Assembly (NCBI GenBank): GCA_019639215.1
Contig: JAHBSH010000014.1
Coordinates: 1-37,579 of the forward strand
Origin: Acidobacteriota bacterium
Lineage (GTDB): Bacteria > Acidobacteriota > Blastocatellia > Pyrinomonadales > Pyrinomonadaceae
DNA: 37,579 bases
Direction of reading: 5' to 3'
A model generated the notes under the pieces. That model did no database searches and had not been told where the DNA came from. It saw nothing but the letters and a program-made list of their open reading frames with translations. Below, in pieces: positions 29,358 to 37,579 of this stretch. The translations under genes were made by a program, and so were the position numbers. Position 1 is the first letter of the stretch; the number at the start of each line of letters is the position of its first letter.

Positions 29358-29660
29358 TTATTCGGCTTTTTTCCCAACGACCGCGCTTTTGCCGATCTCA
29401 ATAAAGGATTTTTCTGCACTCTGAATGACGAAGCTGTTTTCCCTTATCTCTTTTATTTTTCCGATGACGCCGCCATTTGTTACGACCTCATCGTTTATCT
29501 TCAGCTCAGTTATAAGATCCTGAAGCTGTTGGCGCTGACGCTTTTGCGGCAAGATCACCAAAAAATAAAATATAGCGAAGATCGCTAGAAACGGAGCCAA
29601 CGACCACAAAATGCTGCTGCCGCCGCCATCCTGAAAGAAAAAGAGAATATTAGTCATCAT
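29358..29660 (-). CDS. yajC: Preprotein translocase subunit YajC
   Basis: A small single-TM Sec accessory protein: TM at about 16-37 (WSLAPFLAIFAIFYFLVILP), then the family segment QKRQRQQLQDLI..LKINDEVVTNGGVIGKI. The ATG at 29660 gives 100 residues, close to the family norm; a TTG at 29714 overlapping tgt is also in frame. It sits between tgt and secD, the usual order in many bacteria. Confidence 0.93.
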   Translation of the reverse strand: MMTNILFFFQDGGGSSILWSLAPFLAIFAIFYFLVILPQKRQRQQLQDLITELKINDEVVTNGGVIGKIKEIRENSFVIQSAEKSFIEIGKSAVVGKKAE

Positions 29661-29710
29661 TTGTATGTGCGAAAATAAAAGTTCAATAATATACACAGCA
29701 TCGCTGTTTT

Positions 29711-32376
<2,666 letters not shown>

Positions 32377-32421
32377 CTATATCTAGTCGGGTTTCCTAAA
32401 AAGTAAGATGTGATCTGGAAA

Positions 32422-33780
32422 CTATGCCGCCTTTCCCTTTGTCTTATGCCGTTCCTTTAATCGTACAGGGGTTGCGAAAAATTCAAATTCTTCACGCAAA
32501 CGGTTTTCGATATATCTAAGGTACGAAAAATGAAGTCCGCCTTTATCGCCGCCGGATGTAAAAAGAACGAACAGCGGCGGACGAGTGCCGCCTTGAGTCA
32601 GAAACTGCACTTTAGTTCGCGAAACGCCTCCTTTTACAGGTGCAGGAGCTGACCCGCCGCGTGGCTGCGACACATTATCCTCAAAGAATCTGTTGAGTCT
32701 TGATGTCTGGATACGCGTATTTCTCGCTTCGGCAGCCTTTGCAACCAAAGGCAGGATCTTTTCGACCCGTTGTCCGTTCAGTGCAGAGATAAATACAACC
32801 GGAGCCCAATCAAGAAACTTCATATTGCGGCGAAGTTCCCTTTCAAATTCGTAAACTGTGTTCGTATGCTTTTCCGGCACCGCATCCCATTTATTGACCG
32901 CAAGAATTATCGAACAGCCTGAATCCAGAGCATAACCGGCAATGTTTGCATCCAGATTTGTAACACCCTCTATCGCATCAATGACCATAACCGCGACATC
33001 CGCCCGTTCAAGCGCTTTTTTTGCCATGATTACCGAAAGCTTCTCGGCCATTTCCGTTGTCTTTCCTTTTCGCCTGATGCCGGCAGTATCTATAAGCAGG
33101 AATTTTTGTTCGTCAACCGTCAACGACGTGTCAATTGCGTCGCGGGTCGTACCGGCGATCGGAGACACTATCACGCGTTCTTCACCAAGTATCTTGTTGA
33201 GCAATGAAGATTTACCCACGTTAGGACGGCCAATTATAGCAAGTTTGATCTCATCGGAGACCTCTTCGTCCTGCTCCTCTTCAAACTCCAATACATCAAA
33301 GAGTTTGTCCAACAGATCGCCGACCGAAGTTCCATGTTCGGCTGAAACCGGAATGAGTTCAAAACCGAAGCGGTAAAACTCCGCGGCTTCTTCCTCGACC
33401 TTTTTCGTCTCTGCCTTGTTTGCCGCTATAAATACGGGCTTGCCGATATTGCGCAGGTAAACCGAAAGCTCTTCGTCCAGCGGGGTTGCTCCCGCCCGTG
33501 CATCGACCACCCAAACGATGGCATCTGCTTTTTCTATCGCGAAACCCGCCTGTTTGAATATATTTGCTGGAATTATTGCGTCGTCATCCGGGACGATACC
33601 GCCTGTGTCCACGAGTTCAAATGTACGAGTACGCCATTCGACGTCGCCGTAAATACGGTCGCGGGTTATTCCCGGTTCATCACCGACAATAGACCGCCGC
33701 GAACCGGTCAGCCGATTGAACAGCGTGGATTTTCCTACATTTGGACGGCCGACTATCGCGACCAGCGGTTTTTTACTCAT
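32422..33780 (-). CDS. der: Ribosome-assembly GTPase Der (EngA)
   Basis: An essential tandem GTPase for 50S subunit maturation. Two G domains: the first with GRPNVGKST, DTGG and NKAE; the second with GRPNVGKSS, DTAG and NKWD. A C-terminal KH-like domain (about 355-440, TKVQFLTQGGTRPPLFVLF) follows. An acidic linker (EFEEEQDEEVSDE) lies between the G domains. The length of 452 residues is normal. It is the first gene of the run continuing to secF, 45 bp before the MauE fusion. Confidence 0.97.
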   Translation of the reverse strand: MSKKPLVAIVGRPNVGKSTLFNRLTGSRRSIVGDEPGITRDRIYGDVEWRTRTFELVDTGGIVPDDDAIIPANIFKQAGFAIEKADAIVWVVDARAGATPLDEELSVYLRNIGKPVFIAANKAETKKVEEEAAEFYRFGFELIPVSAEHGTSVGDLLDKLFDVLEFEEEQDEEVSDEIKLAIIGRPNVGKSSLLNKILGEERVIVSPIAGTTRDAIDTSLTVDEQKFLLIDTAGIRRKGKTTEMAEKLSVIMAKKALERADVAVMVIDAIEGVTNLDANIAGYALDSGCSIILAVNKWDAVPEKHTNTVYEFERELRRNMKFLDWAPVVFISALNGQRVEKILPLVAKAAEARNTRIQTSRLNRFFEDNVSQPRGGSAPAPVKGGVSRTKVQFLTQGGTRPPLFVLFTSGGDKGGLHFSYLRYIENRLREEFEFFATPVRLKERHKTKGKAA

Positions 33781-33947
33781 TTCACTTATCGTATCAAGAC
33801 TTTATTACGCATTCCGCAAAAGCAATATCCAGTATATTTCTTATGTGCTTTTTGATAATGCAAAACAAAACTGTAACATTAAGTCTCTGTCTTGCCGAAA
33901 TCAACGGCTTATTTAGAGATCTAATAAATAAATCAAGAGGGTGTGAA

Positions 33948-34763
33948 ATGCGATATATATCTCAATGCAGTATCTATTGTCTTGTCTCGACAAAGACATA
34001 TGTTTTAACAGGGCTTTTAATTATCACAATATTGATGTCAGGTTGTACCCAGGTCATTGAAACCACCGATCAAGCTGGCAATAAGACAAACAATGAGGCA
34101 AACAGCTCATCGGCCAAATCAGATGCCCAAAAACCTGTCGGCTCCAAAACGATATCTTCGGCGTGTACCAATGACTATTACCCTATCAGTCCTACAGCAA
34201 AAATTGACTACAAGGTTAGCGGCGTTGAGTCTTACAATTATGACCTCACCCAAAAGGAAATTACAGAGAACGGATTCAAAGAAGACAGAAATTTTAGCAA
34301 CGGTATCGTTATAACAAACAACTGGATATGTAACGATGATGGTTTACGCACGGCCGAATTTACCAACCAGGGCATGTCACAGAACATGAAGTTTGAGATG
34401 GAAACGCTCAAGAGCGAAGGCGTCACCATTCCTAAAATATTTGAGGCGGGAAAAGAATGGAAATCAACTTACGACGTAAAGGTAAACCTAAATGCGGGAA
34501 AGATGGCTGTCAATGCTGATGGAGATGTCACCGTCTCGAGCAAGATCGCTTCTATGGACGAACCCTTGACCGTTGACGGCAAGGAATACAAAGCCGCCCG
34601 TATTGATTCGGACATCAAGATAGTCGTTTCAATGAATGGCAGAACCACAGAGGCTGCAACCGTCAAGATTTCTAACTGGTATGCAAAAGGTGTCGGCCTA
34701 GTAAAACAGATCACCGATGGAACGCTCGGAAAACAGACCGTCGAGTTGGCGGGTGATAAGTAA
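33948..34763 (+). CDS. Lipoprotein of unknown function
   Basis: A 271-residue protein. The start is set at ATG 33948 with GAGGG 5-6 nt upstream, not at the longer open frame from 33741, which overlaps der. A signal segment ends in the lipobox MSGC, followed by an Asn/Ser/Lys-rich linker (about 37-60) and a beta-rich domain with alternating hydrophobics (residues about 70-271). The domain is not recognised. It is monocistronic and convergent with the Gln/Arg-rich gene. Confidence 0.75.
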   Translation: MRYISQCSIYCLVSTKTYVLTGLLIITILMSGCTQVIETTDQAGNKTNNEANSSSAKSDAQKPVGSKTISSACTNDYYPISPTAKIDYKVSGVESYNYDLTQKEITENGFKEDRNFSNGIVITNNWICNDDGLRTAEFTNQGMSQNMKFEMETLKSEGVTIPKIFEAGKEWKSTYDVKVNLNAGKMAVNADGDVTVSSKIASMDEPLTVDGKEYKAARIDSDIKIVVSMNGRTTEAATVKISNWYAKGVGLVKQITDGTLGKQTVELAGDK

Positions 34764-34788
34764 CGATCGATCTAGTAAGTTTCAGAGC

Positions 34789-34825
34789 AAAAAAGACCGC
34801 ATCCGTTTTAATGGACGCGGTCTTT
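34789..34825. terminator. Bidirectional terminator between convergent genes
   Basis: Arms AAAGACCGCATCC (34792-34804) and GGACGCGGTCTTT (34813-34825) pair with one mismatch around an 8-base loop. On the minus strand TTTTTT follows (34794-34789), so it best serves the Gln/Arg-rich gene, but it can also end the lipoprotein transcript. Confidence 0.8.
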
Positions 34826-34855
34826 GAAGTAGTGGCTAGAACAAAAGTCGATCTG

Positions 34856-36076
34856 TTAGAACGACGCTATGTTAAGTATGGCTCCGAGGATACCGCCAAG
34901 TATGCTGTGTCTTCCGTTCGAGTAGTTTCCATATTGGTTTCGGCTGTAATAACCGTCCTCATAACCTCTGCGGAACCCTTCGCGGAAGTAATGGCTGTAT
35001 TCGTCCATCTCGACATAATAGCTATCATATCCAAAAGAGGCATCCTGATAGCCGTATGAACCGTTCGGGTTAAATCCCCATCCGTCCTGTCTGTCGGCCT
35101 GGCCGGCATAAAAGCCTTCTTCATACCCATTCTCTACGGCATCCTGAAGCATTCTTGCACCATACTGACTGGTGTAGTAGTAATTGCCACCTCTGCTGTA
35201 ACGATAGTTGTACATCAGATTGTCATAGTACCTTGCCTGCTGAAGCCTGGCCTGATCTCGGCGAATACGCTCCCAGTATCTCTGCTGGTAGCGGCTGTAT
35301 GCCTGACGTCGCTGCTGTTCCAGCTGGCGTTGACGCTGACGCTGCATTTGCTGCCAGTTAGACATACGCTGATTGTATCGGCGAAGCTGTTCAGCACGCT
35401 GTGCCTGCTGCTGTTGCCGTGAATACTGCTGATATTGTCTGCGTTGGTTATCATTTCGCTGACCATTGCGGTTTACATTGCGATTCCGATCAGCACGCTG
35501 CTGTTCTGCTCGACGGCGGGCCGCTTCATTCTGAGACTGCTGCTGGCGTTGACGATTTATATTCTGCTGATCACGACTCCTTTCTTGTGCCGCTCTCCGC
35601 TGTTCAGCATCTCTTCGCTGTTGAGCCTGACGAGCATTGTTTGCACGCTGTTCAGCCTCTCTTCTTTGCTGAGCCTGACGAGCATTGTTTGCACGTTGTT
35701 CAGCTTCTCTTCGTTGTTGAGCCTGACGAGCATTGTTTGCACGCTGTTCAGCCTCTCTTCTCTGCTGGGTCTGACGAGCATTATTGGCACGCTGTTCAGC
35801 TTCTCTTCTTTGCTGAGCCTGACGCGCACTGTTTTCTCTCTGTTGTGCAGCTCGACGCTGAGCATCAGAGTTTTGAGTTCTTGATTCAGTTCTTGTCTGG
35901 TTTTGACGTGACGGTTGAGCAGTATTCGTACGAGCAGGCTTTTCCGACCTTTGCCTGTCCTTATCCTCACGATCACCGCGTGTACGTTGGGCACTAACAT
36001 CCGAAACACCTGTGATCAGCAAAGCTGCAGAGAACAGAGTCCCAAATGCGATAGTTTTAATGTATTTGTTCTTCAA
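34856..36076 (-). CDS. Exported Gln/Arg-rich repeat protein
   Basis: A 406-residue exported protein. The start is set at TTG 36076, which has AGGGGG 6 nt upstream and gives a normal signal peptide (MKNKYIKTIAFGTLF...VSAQ); an in-frame GTG at 36100 is the alternative. After cleavage, residues 30-260 are almost entirely Gln, Arg, Ala, Glu and Asn, with about five 16-residue repeats (REAEQRANNARQAQ pattern) at about 72-160. The last 130 residues are Tyr/Gly-rich with EGFYAGQADRQDG and EGFRRGYEDGYYSR segments, ending hydrophobically. The body should be a long basic helix or coiled coil. Function unknown; an envelope or nucleic-acid-binding role is possible. Confidence 0.75.
   Translation of the reverse strand: MKNKYIKTIAFGTLFSAALLITGVSDVSAQRTRGDREDKDRQRSEKPARTNTAQPSRQNQTRTESRTQNSDAQRRAAQQRENSARQAQQRREAEQRANNARQTQQRREAEQRANNARQAQQRREAEQRANNARQAQQRREAEQRANNARQAQQRRDAEQRRAAQERSRDQQNINRQRQQQSQNEAARRRAEQQRADRNRNVNRNGQRNDNQRRQYQQYSRQQQQAQRAEQLRRYNQRMSNWQQMQRQRQRQLEQQRRQAYSRYQQRYWERIRRDQARLQQARYYDNLMYNYRYSRGGNYYYTSQYGARMLQDAVENGYEEGFYAGQADRQDGWGFNPNGSYGYQDASFGYDSYYVEMDEYSHYFREGFRRGYEDGYYSRNQYGNYSNGRHSILGGILGAILNIASF
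35598..35838. repeat. 48-bp tandem repeat inside the Gln/Arg-rich gene
   Basis: The string GAGCCTGACGAGCATT recurs at 35623, 35671, 35719, 35767 (with changes) and 35815, exactly 48 bp apart, giving five copies of a 16-codon unit. Copies differ by a few third-position changes, so the array is recent but not identical. Confidence 0.9.
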
Positions 36077-36271
36077 CTTTAACCCCCTTGGTATCGTCAC
36101 TATAAGTGGATACCTGACATAACAAGCTGTTAAAGCAATAAATGTGCCAGCCCAAAAAAGCCGTAAAATATCAGTTATTTAAGAGAAAGCTAGACGAAAG
36201 ATGTCCAAAACCGTCTATCAGGACACGAAAAGGTTATTTTCCGGGTTGGATACTAAATGAATGGGAGATCT

Positions 36272-36988
36272 TTATGCTTTCTGGAATTCATAAGCAATGC
36301 GAATAACCAGAACTTCGTTATGGATCTCATGTGAAATGCCGACGGCTTTCATGCGAATGTTCGCAGAGTTTTGCAAAGGCAGCATCATTGAGATCTTATC
36401 AAGGCGAATTATCTCGATGGGATTTATCCGTTTGTCGATGGAATTTTGCACCATTCGTCCTATTAGCGAGTTTCCAACGCCTCCTGTACCGTTCAGGTGA
36501 ACGCCGTTGACCTTTGCCTTCGCTATAAGTCTTTGCCCTTCCTCATCAAATGATAATTCGACGTTCGATTCGGCCCAACCTGAGAACGCGACACAGCCGA
36601 CGAGAGGCGGATTATAATTTCCGGTAAAGGCAAGCGGTGCAAGTATTTGCCCGTCGCGAAAGCGTACAGCGGTCCTTATCCCGGAAGTTTCTTTAACGAG
36701 CCGAACGGATTCGTCACAGACCGATCTGTTCTCATCTTGTTCATTCTGGCCGAATGACGCCTTCATAAAAGAAGGTTTGTTATCCGCGAGTCCAAGCGGA
36801 GAGAAATTACCTGCGATGGAAAATTTGAGAGGATCAGAATGTGTAAAGACCGCATCCATTAAGGTGTCAAAAAAATGCTCGCTTAGGCCTATCGATATTT
36901 CGGTTCTTTGCCCAAAAGCAGTTATACCGAGCAAAAGAACTGATAGAAACGCGATCCCTACCTTCTTGAAACGATCCATTGACACCAT
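36272..36988 (-). CDS. Secreted protein of unknown function
   Basis: A 239-residue protein with a signal peptide (hydrophobic residues 9-23, cut near AFGQ). The longer open frame to 37135 is rejected because the extra 49 residues are unlike a coding N-terminus and would bury the signal. GGGAG lies close before ATG 36988; the ATG at 36979 (MDRFKKVG) is equally possible. The mature part alternates beta strands with conserved-looking segments (FTGNYNPPLVGCVAF, GNSLIGRMVQNSIDKRINPIEI). Two cysteines could form a disulfide. The overall shape suggests a beta-rich or lipid-binding-like domain, but I do not recognise the family. It follows kdsD by 85 bp. Confidence 0.65.
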   Translation of the reverse strand: MVSMDRFKKVGIAFLSVLLLGITAFGQRTEISIGLSEHFFDTLMDAVFTHSDPLKFSIAGNFSPLGLADNKPSFMKASFGQNEQDENRSVCDESVRLVKETSGIRTAVRFRDGQILAPLAFTGNYNPPLVGCVAFSGWAESNVELSFDEEGQRLIAKAKVNGVHLNGTGGVGNSLIGRMVQNSIDKRINPIEIIRLDKISMMLPLQNSANIRMKAVGISHEIHNEVLVIRIAYEFQKA

Positions 36989-37073
36989 ATCTCCCGGAAT
37001 GTAAGAAATTTTTGCAGCTTCGGACAGCCTGTACTTGGATGACAAAGGCTCAGCTGGGTTTGCATGCTTCCGT

Positions 37074-37579
37074 TCACAATCCCGCACGCACAATGTCATG
37101 AAGCCGCAGCATTCCCAAACAAACGCCGTCATCATCGACTACCGGAAGCACGGAGATCTGCGAAGGCCTGTCCTCCATCAGCCGAAGAGCGTCAAATGCA
37201 AGCATTTCAGACGAACAGGTTGTCGGCGAAGCCGTCATCATCTGTTCTGCCTTCAGTATTCCGAATTGCTCTGGTGCTGTTCGTTCCATTGTTCTCCGCA
37301 GGTCGCCGTCGGTGACTATGCCAACAAGTCGGCCGTCACTTTCAACCACGTTAACGGCTCCGAGCGAGGAATCGGAAATAGCCTTTATTACTTCAAGCCA
37401 ACCGGCGGCAGGTCCAACAAAGATACCTTTGTGCATAAGATCGCTTACGCGAAGAGTAAGCCTTTTACCAAGACGGCCTGCAGGATGATTGGCTGCAAAA
37501 TCTTCAGCGGTCAGTCCTTTTGCTTCCATTACGGTCATCGCTATCGCATCGCCGATGCTCAGCGCAACTGTTGTAGATG
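37074..37579 (-). CDS. kdsD: Arabinose-5-phosphate isomerase, C-terminal part, cut by right edge
   Basis: This is the C-terminal half of a KdsD/KpsF/GutQ enzyme, which makes arabinose 5-phosphate for Kdo and lipopolysaccharide. The frame stays open upstream to the edge and encodes STTVALSIGDAIAMTVMEA, the end of the SIS domain, so the internal ATG at 37538 is not the start. The HPAGRLGKRL motif and two CBS domains (DLMHKG..., then MMTASPTTC...) follow, ending in LRLHDIVRAGL. The presence of this enzyme supports a Gram-negative-type outer membrane. Confidence 0.92.
   Translation of the reverse strand, partial: STTVALSIGDAIAMTVMEAKGLTAEDFAANHPAGRLGKRLTLRVSDLMHKGIFVGPAAGWLEVIKAISDSSLGAVNVVESDGRLVGIVTDGDLRRTMERTAPEQFGILKAEQMMTASPTTCSSEMLAFDALRLMEDRPSQISVLPVVDDDGVCLGMLRLHDIVRAGL

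Noticed and set aside
33741..33947. Upstream extension of the lipoprotein at 33948
   Set aside because: It overlaps the start of der and would place about 69 residues before the signal peptide; the ATG at 33948 has a Shine-Dalgarno.
35598..35838. Regularly spaced repeats that could be read as a CRISPR array
   Set aside because: The 48-bp units are contiguous, have no unique spacers, and encode an in-frame 16-residue protein repeat.
35401..35997. Long plus-strand open frames opposite the Gln/Arg-rich gene
   Set aside because: They are the complement of a repetitive biased sequence; the minus-strand frame has a signal peptide, Shine-Dalgarno and terminator.
36989..37135. N-terminal extension of the secreted protein at 36272
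   Set aside because: It overlaps the end of kdsD and would bury the signal peptide 50 residues inside.

Overview
The window looks like a chromosomal segment of an Acidobacteriota bacterium, perhaps Blastocatellia/Pyrinomonadaceae-like. This is inferred from several traits: tandem secreted VWA proteins of the acidobacterial 'VWFA-related' type (TIGR03436-like, with C-terminal QYSIGY motifs), a diderm envelope gene set (TonB/ExbB/ExbD/ExbD, GspE/GspF, KdsD, RodZ), an Asn/Ala-rich low-complexity lipoprotein tail, and moderate GC. No rRNA, tRNA, CRISPR array, phage or IS element was recognised. Most genes lie on the minus strand.

Layout. 1-211: start of a lipoprotein cut by the left edge. 334-2104: a small four-Cys protein and 6-phosphogluconate dehydrogenase (gnd), the latter with an A/T-rich repeat inside its reading frame. 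2142-3050: a PLP-dependent threonine/serine dehydratase-like enzyme. 3075-6730: gspF-gspE and a secreted SH3-like protein. 6966-9056: two tandem VWA proteins on the plus strand behind a good sigma-70-type promoter. 9134-12915: a compact six-gene minus-strand operon, the most unusual part of the window. It runs BMC-H shell protein, CoA-acylating-type aldehyde dehydrogenase with a long C-terminal extension, secreted VWA protein, zinc-ribbon protein with a C-terminal membrane anchor, 34-residue single-TM protein, second BMC-H shell protein. 13125-15745: rodZ and guaB. 15727-19009: an ABC-F ATPase, preceded by a terminator/attenuator-like hairpin, and a PpiC/SurA-like lipoprotein. 19100-19294: ribosomal protein L28. 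19379-22084: ridA and bifunctional rel. 22240-25997: tonB-exbB-exbD-exbD-TPR lipoprotein. 26418-33780: der, a MauE-thioredoxin-thioredoxin fusion, tgt, yajC, secD, secF. 33948-37579: a lipoprotein, a Gln/Arg-rich protein with a 48-bp tandem repeat, an unknown secreted protein, and the C-terminal half of KdsD cut by the right edge.

How they work together. The Exb/TonB operon energises outer-membrane functions. YajC-SecD-SecF assists Sec export, which the many signal-peptide and lipoprotein genes here need. GspE/GspF would drive a type II secretion or type IV pilus machine. The BMC operon would build at least part of a protein-shelled organelle that encloses an aldehyde dehydrogenase. It has no pentameric vertex gene, no alcohol dehydrogenase, no phosphotransacylase and no signature enzyme in this window, so those would have to be elsewhere or absent. 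Its link with a secreted VWA protein and two small membrane-anchored proteins is the strongest candidate here for an uncharacterised system.
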